Shown piece after piece: positions 9,329 to 15,706 of a stretch of DNA of 64,000 nucleotides (positions are counted from its first letter, which is position 1; every line of letters starts with the position of its first letter). The DNA lies in NCBI GenBank assembly GCA_029247265.1, contig JAQWLN010000211.1:20096-84095 (forward strand). The letters are read 5' to 3'. The notes below the pieces were generated by a model that had not been told where the DNA came from, made no database searches, and saw only the letters and a list, made by a program, of their open reading frames with translations. The position numbers and the translations under genes were made by a program. The stretch comes from Fuerstiella sp. GTDB taxonomy: Bacteria; Planctomycetota; Planctomycetia; Planctomycetales; Planctomycetaceae.

Positions 9329-9376
9329 TCACGTTGGAAGTAATAGAAGGCTCAGATTTAGTAGCAGGCTCCTCAT
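9329..9376 (-). CDS. leuL: leu leader peptide (15 aa, eight Leu)
   Basis: A 15-codon frame reading MRSLLLNLSLLLLPT then TGA, 53 bases upstream of the terminator stem. Eight of fifteen codons are Leu: CTG, CTA, CTA, CTG, CTT, CTA, TTA and CTT. The classical leu leader design is seen: a run of regulatory codons, a stop just before antiterminator region 2, then the terminator. Starved cells should stall on the Leu run and transcribe leuA. A GAGG motif lies about 17 bases upstream, so the Shine-Dalgarno signal is weak. If the promoter proposed at 9386-9412 is right, the transcript starts only a few bases before the ATG. Confidence 0.85.
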   Translation of the reverse strand: MRSLLLNLSLLLLPT

Positions 9377-9385
9377 GTGGTTCAG

Positions 9386-9412
9386 ATTATCCTCGGAAAA
9401 CACGATGGTCAA
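9386..9412 (-). promoter_or_regulatory. Predicted promoter of the leuL-leuA transcript
   Basis: On the minus strand TTGACC (9407-9412) resembles a -35 box and GATAAT (9386-9391) a -10 box, separated by 15 bases, which is shorter than the preferred 17. The start would fall a few bases before the leader ATG. Position relative to leuL is the main support. Confidence 0.45.
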
Positions 9413-9727
9413 CCCAGAATCGAAGGTGGATGCCCGGTCTCCGTCAATTCCCCTGACACCGTAGCAGTTACTCCGGTTCGGCAGCGCCTCGGGGATTCCG
9501 CATATTCTATCTCTGAACCCGATAAATCCACGGGCCTGCGGCCGTTCGTCGGTCAGTGAGCAAGCCTGCTCACGGCACAAATCACATGCCACGCCGGAGC
9601 ACCTCACAAGAAAAACGTAATTCGCGCGAACTCTATAGAACCTGCTGCGTCTTCCTCTCTGCACACGCAGCATCGTGCCTCTGCCGACTGCGAACACCAA
9701 ACCACCAGTAGCAACGGAAACAATACA
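9413..9727. other. 315-base region between the leuA promoter and the small-RNA locus
   Basis: No gene is supported. Small inverted repeats are present (a 7-bp stem at about 9556-9573 and another near 9648-9675) without T-runs. Open frames on either strand lack domain similarity. The region probably separates the leftward leu promoter from rightward transcription. Confidence 0.35.
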
Positions 9728-9764
9728 ATGATCCTCCTGTCGTCCGGCTTATCAGGCAAACAGA

Positions 9765-9891
9765 ACAGCGTCGGTCAGGTTGTCAATCAACCGGCCACCG
9801 ACCTGCTGTATCTCCTGCGCCAATGACACCTGAGGGACCATCGCGATCGAAAACGCAAAGCCCGGTGTCACATATGACACCGGGCTTTTTT
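9765..9891 (+). ncRNA. Candidate structured small RNA with its own terminator
   Basis: A long imperfect hairpin spans 9765-9809: ACAGC+GTCGGT pairs with ACCGAC+GCTGT, enclosing GGTTG/CAACC around a TCAAT loop. This gives 16 base pairs interrupted by one small bulge and one internal loop. A 47-base linker and a strong intrinsic terminator (9857-9891) follow. No recognised protein gene precedes the terminator, so a short non-coding transcript is likely. Its start is not defined; TACAAT at 9724-9729 resembles a -10 box but no -35 is obvious. A 32-codon frame (9728-9826, ATG to TGA) overlaps it and is an alternative. I do not recognise SRP, 6S or tmRNA features. Confidence 0.4.
9857..9891 (+). 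terminator. Strong intrinsic terminator before the tRNA cluster
   Basis: A 14-bp perfect stem (AAAGCCCGGTGTCA / TGACACCGGGCTTT) with a 4-base CATA loop and an uninterrupted T-tract ending at 9891. It lies 77 bases before the first tRNA and would isolate the tRNA cluster from upstream transcription. Confidence 0.88.
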
Positions 9892-9968
9892 CGTATAACA
9901 AACACACACATGGAATCTGACATGACCATTCTGCACCGATTGAAACGCACACCCACAACCGACAACTC

Positions 9969-10040
9969 GGGGTTGTGGTGTAACGGCAGCACAGCAGACT
10001 TTTAATCTGCACGGTGAGGGTTCGAATCCCTCCGATCCCA
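9969..10040 (+). tRNA. tRNA-Lys (TTT)
   Basis: Acceptor arms GGGGTTG and CGATCCC pair with one GU, plus one TG pair. The anticodon stem GCAGA/TCTGC encloses CTTTTAA, giving anticodon TTT. The T-arm carries TTCGAAT. CCA is not encoded. First gene of the cluster. Confidence 0.93.
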
Positions 10041-10067
10041 TACCGCCCTGTGGCGAATGAACAACCG

Positions 10068-10139
10068 GCACTGGTCGTCCAGCGGCTAAGACTCCGCCTT
10101 CGTAACGCGGCAACGTGGGTTCGATTCCCACCCGGTGCT
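10068..10139 (+). tRNA. tRNA-Thr (CGT)
   Basis: Acceptor arms GCACTGG/CCGGTGC pair. The anticodon loop TTCGTAA gives CGT, with a C-C mismatch at the base of the loop (31-39). The T-loop is TTCGATT. CCA is not encoded. The mismatch makes it somewhat atypical; an Arg(TCG) reading would give a worse stem. Confidence 0.8.
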
Positions 10140-10202
10140 CTCAGTGAGTCGCAGGCACAACCTGCAAACGCTCTTTGACAACCACTTTCGTTCAATTGCA
10201 AC

Positions 10203-10273
10203 GCGCCCATGATGTAGCGGTAGCCTACTGCCTTGCCATGGCGGAAGCGCGGGTTCAACTCCCGCTGGGCGCA
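10203..10273 (+). tRNA. tRNA-Gly (GCC)
   Basis: Perfect acceptor stem GCGCCCA/TGGGCGC. Anticodon stem CTGCC/GGCGG with loop TTGCCAT gives GCC. The T-arm loop is TTCAACT. CCA is not encoded. Confidence 0.92.
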
Positions 10274-10337
10274 AACCGGGCGTTTGATCGGGTGCCGTGG
10301 CACTCTGCCAGAACGCCGAACACGTGTACACCGCAGG

Positions 10338-10390
10338 ATGTTTGGTTAGCCGCGTGTCAGCCGGGGAGTTAACCGAAACATGCTTTTTAT
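10338..10390 (+). terminator. Terminator-like hairpin inside the tRNA cluster
   Basis: ATGTTTGGTTA (10338-10348) pairs with TAACCGAAACAT (to 10381) with one bulged base, enclosing a GC-rich loop, and is followed by GCTTTTTATTT. It lies between tRNA-Gly(GCC) and tRNA-Asn and could split the cluster into two transcripts. The large loop (about 21 bases) makes it weaker than a textbook terminator. Confidence 0.5.
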
Positions 10391-10422
10391 TTGCGCTGAC
10401 GATACCGTCAGAACTCAATTTT

Positions 10423-10495
10423 GCGGTGGGGCCTGTGCTGGTACGGGCAGGCGGTTGTTAACCGTTCAGACGCAGTTTCGATTCCTGCCACCGCA
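10423..10495 (+). tRNA. tRNA-Asn (GTT)
   Basis: Perfect acceptor stem GCGGTGG/CCACCGC. Anticodon stem GGCGG/CCGTT (two GU pairs) with loop TTGTTAA gives GTT. CCA is not encoded. Confidence 0.9.
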
Positions 10496-10628
10496 GCTTG
10501 TGGCACCGGCCACGGCGGATGCGAGCTAACGCCCCGCGAGAATGTTGTTCGTCGCTGAGAACAGACGGCAGAAATTGACGAGCACAAAATTAATTTCTCG
10601 CCCGACAATTGTTATACGACGTTGAATG

Positions 10629-10719
10629 GGAAGGACAAGCCAATGGGCGATGGCAGCTGTTTCGAAAACAGTCGAGTGTGCGTGAGCATTCCCTGGGGGT
10701 TCGAATCCCTCTCCTTCCG
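10629..10719 (+). tRNA. tRNA-Ser (CGA)
   Basis: 91 bases with a long variable arm, as expected for Ser. Acceptor GGAAGGA/TCCTTCC is perfect. Anticodon stem GCTGT/ACAGT with loop TTCGAAA gives CGA. The discriminator is G. Confidence 0.93.
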
Positions 10720-10739
10720 CTTTCAACAATTCAGAATTT

Positions 10740-10811
10740 GTGCCTCTGACCGAGCGGCAAAGGTGCCGGGCTTCCACCCCGGTCAGGCGGGTTCGACTCC
10801 CGCGAGGCACT
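10740..10811 (+). tRNA. tRNA-Gly (TCC)
   Basis: Perfect acceptor stem GTGCCTC/GAGGCAC. Anticodon stem CCGGG/CCCGG with loop CTTCCAC gives TCC. It ends directly against the next tRNA with no spacer. Confidence 0.92.
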
Positions 10812-10886
10812 TGCGGGGTAGTTTCCGCTGGTAGAAATACGTGGCCTTGAACCACGTGTCCGCAGGTTCGATTCCTGCCCCCGCAG
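10812..10886 (+). tRNA. tRNA-Gln (TTG), with C33
   Basis: The acceptor TGCGGGG/CCCCGCA includes the T1-A72 pair typical of bacterial tRNA-Gln. The anticodon stem (ACGTGG/CCACGT) encloses CCTTGAA, giving TTG. Position 33 is C, not the near-universal T. The 5' end abuts tRNA-Gly(TCC), so a single RNase P cut would form both ends. Confidence 0.8.
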
Positions 10887-10902
10887 TTTATTGTGATCAT
10901 GC

Positions 10903-10975
10903 GGCACCGTAGCCCAACGGAAGAGGCAGTCGTTTCAAAAGCGACACAGTGTGAGTTCGAATCTCGCCGGTGCCA
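10903..10975 (+). tRNA. tRNA-Leu (CAA), short variable arm
   Basis: Perfect acceptor stem GGCACCG/CGGTGCC with discriminator A. Anticodon stem GTCGT/GCGAC with loop TTCAAAA gives CAA. The variable region is only five bases (ACAGT), whereas tRNA-Leu normally carries a long variable arm. Confidence 0.85.
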
Positions 10976-11084
10976 TCAGGCAGCGCCTGCATTCATGGCG
11001 TGGATGGTTTGTTACGCATTGATCGTTGCACCGCCGAGATGGTTTATGTGATGCCATCCTTCTGGCACATACAAAACATGATAC

Positions 11085-11159
11085 GCCCTCGCAGAGCAGT
11101 CCGGAGTGCTCGCCATCCTGTCACGGTGGAGATCGTCGGTTCAAATCCGACCGGGGGTG
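11085..11159 (+). tRNA. tRNA-Asp (GTC)
   Basis: The acceptor GCCCTCG/CGGGGGT pairs with a G1-T72 wobble at the end. Anticodon stem CCATC/GGTGG with loop CTGTCAC gives GTC. T-arm GTCGG/CCGAC. Somewhat atypical ends; boundaries could shift by a base. Confidence 0.78.
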
Positions 11160-11240
11160 CTTGAATAACGGCTGATTCGACAGCTCAGACTTCGAACAAA
11201 GGAAAGACCGTTTCGGCGATATCCTGCGTCGTTGGAATTT

Positions 11241-11313
11241 GGCGTGGTAGCCCAACGGCAGAGGCATCCGGCTTAAGCCCGGAACAGTGTGGGTTCGAAT
11301 CCCACTCACGCTA
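11241..11313 (+). tRNA. tRNA-Leu (TAA), short variable arm
   Basis: The acceptor GGCGTGG/TCACGCT pairs with G-T at both ends; discriminator A. Anticodon stem TCCGG/CCGGA with loop CTTAAGC gives TAA. The variable region is five bases (ACAGT), and the D-arm matches the neighbouring tRNA-Leu(CAA) almost exactly. Confidence 0.85.
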
Positions 11314-11328
11314 TCGATCATTGAACAT

Positions 11329-11403
11329 GGCACCGTAGCCCAATTTGGCAGAGGCGCTCGGCTTAGAACCGAGATGTTGGGAGTTCGAATCTCCCCGGTG
11401 CTA
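11329..11403 (+). tRNA. tRNA-Leu (TAG), short variable arm
   Basis: Acceptor GGCACCG/CGGTGCT, discriminator A. Anticodon stem CTCGG/CCGAG with loop CTTAGAA gives TAG. The variable region is five bases (ATGTT). Only 15 bases separate it from tRNA-Leu(TAA). Confidence 0.87.
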
Positions 11404-11408
11404 CTTTC

Positions 11409-11493
11409 GGGCTTTGTTCCTCATGGCGGTCTGTAAAACCGCTGTCAATAAACGCTGAGGTGGTGAGGAGAGGTTCGATTCCTTCAAAGCCCA
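11409..11493 (+). tRNA. tRNA-Tyr (GTA)
   Basis: 85 bases with the long variable arm normal for bacterial tRNA-Tyr. Acceptor GGGCTTT/AAAGCCC is perfect. Anticodon stem GCGGT/ACCGC with loop CTGTAAA gives GTA. Last gene of the cluster, five bases after tRNA-Leu(TAG). Confidence 0.93.
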
Positions 11494-12074
11494 TTGCACA
11501 ACGACCGTCAGGATCGCAATCAGAGCCCCCTCGAAAGCCCCGGCACTGAGATTGCCCGTGGCTTCGCTTCGCCGTGAAAGAAGGCTGTTCCCCCGTGGAG
11601 TTATTGCATTCCGGCCGGTTGACGGAAGCGGACTTAGCACACAGCGCTGCTATTTGCGCAGGAACTGCCGGTATCGTCGCGGAGGAATACAGGTAACAGT
11701 GGATTGCCTCACTGTCGGCATCGACTTCGTATTGACCGACTTTTCAACCATAAAATAGAACCCAATCACGAATGTCGCGACCTGGCTGATTCGTCGAAAA
11801 ACGATTCCGTGAATCGACGAAACTGCCGGCAGCAAATTCATCCTCTCACTCCTCTCACTCCTCTCACTCCTCTCCTCTCCTCTCCTCTCCAATCTAAACC
11901 CAGCCTGCTGGATTTACGGACGTCGGAGCATTTTCGCACGGCAGACGCCACAAAATCTCCGTTCTCTTATATTCATTTGGTCTTACCACCGCGTGTTCTG
12001 CCGTTTAAGCTGAATGCTGACATTCAGCCGGCGCCGGGGATATATCAGCAAATTTGCCTGGGTGAAAACTCCAG
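11494..12074. other. 581-base region between the tRNA cluster and the exopolysaccharide genes
   Basis: No gene is supported. It should contain the promoter of the exopolysaccharide unit. TTGACC with a TAAAAT at about 11738-11757 is suggestive, but the boxes are only 13 bases apart. A pyrimidine-rich tandem repeat lies at 11842-11890. Confidence 0.35.
11842..11890. repeat. Pyrimidine-rich tandem repeat
   Basis: Three copies of CCTCTCACT (11842-11868) are followed by four copies of CCTCT (11869-11888). It is non-coding and 185 bases upstream of the Wza-like gene. One strand is entirely C/T apart from three A residues, so slippage or unusual DNA structure is possible. Confidence 0.9.
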
Positions 12075-13214
12075 ATGAAAACATCTAGTTCCGGATGCCC
12101 GATATCGCTGTGGACACACGGCAGAAGGCTGCAATCGCCGTCGTTCTGCGTGAACATCGTGGCATGTACGATGGCAGTTCTGCTTGCCGGCTGCCAGAGC
12201 GGCAATCACTATTACGCTCAATCCATGCCCGGAAGCCTGCGGCTGACAGCTCAATCCAATCCTCAGGAAGCAGATTTATCGCGATTGGCCAGCGCATCCG
12301 GCGGCAGCCAGACAATCGGTCGCGGCGACGTGCTGGAAGTTTCGATCGCAGCAAGCCTGAGCAAAGACGATCAATTTACGATGAAAATTCGGGTCGCGGA
12401 AGACGGCAGAGCACTGTTGCCCGATATCGGATTTGTAACGCTGGCTGGTGTTGAACCCCAGGCGGCTGAAGCCCTGATTGGCCAGGAGGCCGTGAACAAG
12501 GGGTATTATCGCAACCCTACGGTGACCGTGTCGTACCTCAGCAGAAAAATGAATCGCGTTCGGGTGATTGGCGCTGTGAATGAACCCAGCACTTATGAGC
12601 TTCCACCTGGTGAAAGCGATGTGGTGTCGGCCATTGCGGCAGCCGGCGGACTGGCGGAAAACGCTGGCGAAAAAGTGGAAGTACGTAACCCAAACCATGT
12701 TTCATCGGCAAAACGCCCCATCGTCGCCGGAGACTCGAAGCCTTCGGTTTCGACGGTAAGTGCAACATCGCCGAGCGACGGCATGAGGTCATACACCATC
12801 AATCTGGTGTCTGCGGCCAGGGCCGGAACAAATATGTACGCCGTAGAAGATGGTGGTGTTGTCATGGTCGAAAAACGCGACCCAGCCCCCGTCAAAGTCG
12901 GTGGACTTGTGAATAAACCGGATGAGTACGACTATCCCGTGGGCAAAGATTTAACAGTCCTGGGTGCGATTTCTCTGGCGGGCGGTACCAACAACCAGCT
13001 GGCCGACAAGGTCTTCGTAATTCGCCCCCTCGTAAACTCGAAGGACCCGGCGGTGATTCAGGTCAGTCTTCGGAAAGCAAAGAAGATGGGGAAAGAAAAC
13101 ATACTTCTCGGTCCGGGCGACATTGTCTGGGTTGAGCAGACAACCGGAACCGTCTTCATGGAAGCACTACAGCTGATTCGATTCGGAGTCTCCGGATCAG
13201 CACCGTTGTTCTGA
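12075..13214 (+). CDS. Polysaccharide export lipoprotein, Wza-like
   Basis: A 379-residue protein with a lipoprotein signal: a hydrophobic run (VNIVACTMAVLL) ends in the lipobox LAGC, with acylated Cys at residue 40. Residues about 75-165 form the poly-export domain (TIGRGDVLEVSIA, RVAEDGRALLPDIG, NPTVTVSYL). They are followed by SLBB-type domains beginning RVRVIGAVNEPSTYEL and, after a linker, PVKVGGLVNKPDEYDYPVG. Such proteins form the outer-membrane/periplasmic channel for capsule or exopolysaccharide. The start is 16 bases after an AAATTTGCC region without a strong ribosome-binding site, but gives a coherent signal. It leads a three-gene unit with the BY-kinase and the polymerase. Confidence 0.88.
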   Translation: MKTSSSGCPISLWTHGRRLQSPSFCVNIVACTMAVLLAGCQSGNHYYAQSMPGSLRLTAQSNPQEADLSRLASASGGSQTIGRGDVLEVSIAASLSKDDQFTMKIRVAEDGRALLPDIGFVTLAGVEPQAAEALIGQEAVNKGYYRNPTVTVSYLSRKMNRVRVIGAVNEPSTYELPPGESDVVSAIAAAGGLAENAGEKVEVRNPNHVSSAKRPIVAGDSKPSVSTVSATSPSDGMRSYTINLVSAARAGTNMYAVEDGGVVMVEKRDPAPVKVGGLVNKPDEYDYPVGKDLTVLGAISLAGGTNNQLADKVFVIRPLVNSKDPAVIQVSLRKAKKMGKENILLGPGDIVWVEQTTGTVFMEALQLIRFGVSGSAPLF

Positions 13215-13292
13215 TTCGTCAGTCACCTCACTGCCCCGACAATAAGTCGTTGCGGCCACAAAGATCGAAGCCACGGCAGGAAGCCGAAAGAC

Positions 13293-15650
13293 ATGACAAC
13301 TTCTCAAGGTCAGATACCGGGCATGGAAGCAGGAGGGCACGATGCCCTGGCGACAACGCTGCACTCCATCGCTCGTTTCCTGCGCACTGTGCGCCTGCGA
13401 AGCATCATCCTGCTGGCCTGCCTGGTGACGTCGGGAATCCTGGGAGCACTCTATTATGTGACTGCGCCCAGGATCTATCAGTCTAATGCGTCGTTATACG
13501 TGATGAAGGTCGGTTCCGGAATCACCGAAGAAAGCATGCGCGGCGCAAGTGACCCGTCACGTGCCATGCCCACTTTTCGAACCTTAATGAGCTGCGAACG
13601 AGTCATGCAGCTGACGCTGGAACGACTGTCGGACCGGTTTAAGACGCAGTTCGAAGGACTAACTGAAGCTGAAGCTGCTGCTGCCATACAGGCATCGCTT
13701 ACCGTCTCGTTCGAATTCAACACAAACATTCTTGACGTTCGATATCGGTCCAAAGATCCCAAGGCCGCCGCCGCAGTTCTGGCAGCTCTGTTCAGTGCTT
13801 ACGGATCATTCATGAACGACATGAACGAGGGATCCGCAGATCAGAACCTTGTGCGACTCAGATCAAAACTGGACGAAGTGACGGAGGAGCTGGAAGAAAA
13901 CCGACAGCTGCGCAACAAGCTGAAAGCGTCTGCACCAGACTACGTTGGAACCGGCAGTGAAGACTCTTTGAACGTCCACCTGGAGAATATCCGACATCTG
14001 ACGGCGAAATTGTCTGAGGCCGGTGACGAAACGGCGAAAGCCAACAGCACGGTCATGGAACTTCAAAGGGCCATCTCCGAAGGACGAGATGTTCTTCAAT
14101 TTGCAGATACGCTGGCACCTCAGATGATGGCGGAAGCACTGGGAATCGGTACCCAGAATTCAGTAGAAGCCGCGAGGATCAGTCAGGAACTGCTGGAAAA
14201 GACCTCTGAGCTACAGAACGCCCAGCGCAGATTCGGACCAAATCATCAGGATATTCTGGATCTTCGTTCTCAGATCGCGACTCTGCAGTCTCATCTGCTC
14301 CAAAGTCCCGGCGTAAAGATGCAGGCCACGAAAGCCTCCACCAAAACATATCTCGGACCACAGCTTCTGCAAATGGCACAGCAGCGACTGGGAACCGCCA
14401 TTGCAACCGAACATGGACTTCAGGCTCAGCTACAGCAGGAAAAAGCTCTGGCTCTGGAAATGGATATCACTCTCAGCCAGATCTACGACCTGGAACAGGA
14501 GATGAAACAGCTCAACGCACTGCGGGCACAGTTTTTCGAACGTACGGCAATGATTGATCTGGAAAAGGGCACGTTCATCAAGACCGAAGTGTCGACGCCG
14601 CCCAGCATTCCGAAATCCCCTGTTTCTCCACGATTGATTGTGGTCGGATTTCTGTCAATCTTCTTCGGCGCGGCTGCAGGACTGGGCATCATCTGGGTGC
14701 TGGATATTCTGGACGATCGTTTTCGAGCACCGGAGGAACTGAAGCTGCATCTGAATACTGAGATTCTGACGATGGTACCGGCCATGGAAGAGATATCCGG
14801 GGAAGGCTTCGATTCAGTGATGTGTCAATCACGGCCAAACAGCACAGAAGCAGAATCATTCCGCAGTCTTCGAACAACTCTTGAGTTTTCAGCCAACGAC
14901 ACCGGGCGGATTGTCTGCACCAGCACAGAGCCCGGCGACGGCAAGACGACAATTTCAGCAAATATGGCGGTCGCCTTTGCACAGGCCGGCAAAAAGACGC
15001 TGATCATTGACGCTGACATGCGGCGCCCCGGATTGTCGACCCTGCTCAACCTGCGTGACGACAAAGGGCTGTCGGTCATTCTTCGATCGTCAGGAGAACT
15101 GGACTTCAGCGTACGCGAAAATCTGCGTCCAACACAGGTCGACGGTCTGGATGTCATTTCCTGCGGGCCCCGTCCCGTCAACCCGGCCGAACTGCTGGCC
15201 AGTGAAGGCTTCGCCAACCTGCTGGCATGGGCTGAAACACGCTATGACCAAATCATTATCGATGCTCCTCCAGTCCTGGCTGTAAGCGACCCGTTGATCA
15301 TTGGGCGGCTGGTAGACGGCGTGGTCCTGGTTGTACGTCCGGATAAGGACCGACGCCGCAGCGTCATTCGAGCGACCGAATCGCTGCACAGCCTACGCTG
15401 TAATTTGCTTGGCGTAGTCGTGAATCATCTCAGCGAAAGCGACGCCGCCGGCTATGATTATGGCTATGGTTATGGTTATGGCTACGGATACGACGAAAAC
15501 GACAAACATGCCAGCGACGAAAACATGGCCGACAACGGCGACACCAACAATACATTCACAATAAATCCAGCAGTCGACGACGTCGTAAGGCTTCCACTCG
15601 CCAGTCACAATGACACTGTGCCGGAGGCTGAACGAGAAGACGCTGCATAG
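13293..15650 (+). CDS. Chain-length determinant/BY-kinase fusion (Wzz-Wzc type)
   Basis: A 785-residue inner-membrane protein. Residues 29-55 are the first membrane helix, followed by a Wzz periplasmic domain with long coiled coils (about 190-400) and a second helix (VGFLSIFFGAAAGLGIIWVL). The cytoplasmic part is a bacterial tyrosine kinase: Walker A STEPGDGKTT near 543, Walker A' IIDADMRRP near 570, and Walker B IIIDAPP near 650. The C-terminal tail has alternating Tyr-Gly residues (about 719-733), the expected autophosphorylation cluster. These kinases set polymer length and control export through the Wza channel by cyclic phosphorylation. AGGAAG lies 12 bases before the ATG. Confidence 0.93.
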   Translation: MTTSQGQIPGMEAGGHDALATTLHSIARFLRTVRLRSIILLACLVTSGILGALYYVTAPRIYQSNASLYVMKVGSGITEESMRGASDPSRAMPTFRTLMSCERVMQLTLERLSDRFKTQFEGLTEAEAAAAIQASLTVSFEFNTNILDVRYRSKDPKAAAAVLAALFSAYGSFMNDMNEGSADQNLVRLRSKLDEVTEELEENRQLRNKLKASAPDYVGTGSEDSLNVHLENIRHLTAKLSEAGDETAKANSTVMELQRAISEGRDVLQFADTLAPQMMAEALGIGTQNSVEAARISQELLEKTSELQNAQRRFGPNHQDILDLRSQIATLQSHLLQSPGVKMQATKASTKTYLGPQLLQMAQQRLGTAIATEHGLQAQLQQEKALALEMDITLSQIYDLEQEMKQLNALRAQFFERTAMIDLEKGTFIKTEVSTPPSIPKSPVSPRLIVVGFLSIFFGAAAGLGIIWVLDILDDRFRAPEELKLHLNTEILTMVPAMEEISGEGFDSVMCQSRPNSTEAESFRSLRTTLEFSANDTGRIVCTSTEPGDGKTTISANMAVAFAQAGKKTLIIDADMRRPGLSTLLNLRDDKGLSVILRSSGELDFSVRENLRPTQVDGLDVISCGPRPVNPAELLASEGFANLLAWAETRYDQIIIDAPPVLAVSDPLIIGRLVDGVVLVVRPDKDRRRSVIRATESLHSLRCNLLGVVVNHLSESDAAGYDYGYGYGYGYGYDENDKHASDENMADNGDTNNTFTINPAVDDVVRLPLASHNDTVPEAEREDAA

Positions 15651-15706
15651 TCAGCCCAACACAGCATTTTATCGTCGACAACGATATCGATCGAAGGAGT
15701 ACAACC

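Noticed and set aside
9765..9891. Identification of the structured RNA as SRP RNA or 6S RNA
   Set aside because: The SRP tetraloop/GGAA features and the 6S long open-bubble helix are not present.
9752..10303. A 183-codon minus-strand frame over the tRNA cluster start
   Set aside because: It crosses three tRNA genes and a terminator; no protein features.
10274..10422. Possible extra degenerate tRNA between tRNA-Gly(GCC) and tRNA-Asn
   Set aside because: No cloverleaf could be drawn; the strong pairing forms a terminator-like hairpin instead.
11842..11890. Tandem repeats considered as a CRISPR array
   Set aside because: Units of 5-9 bases with no spacers; a simple pyrimidine repeat.
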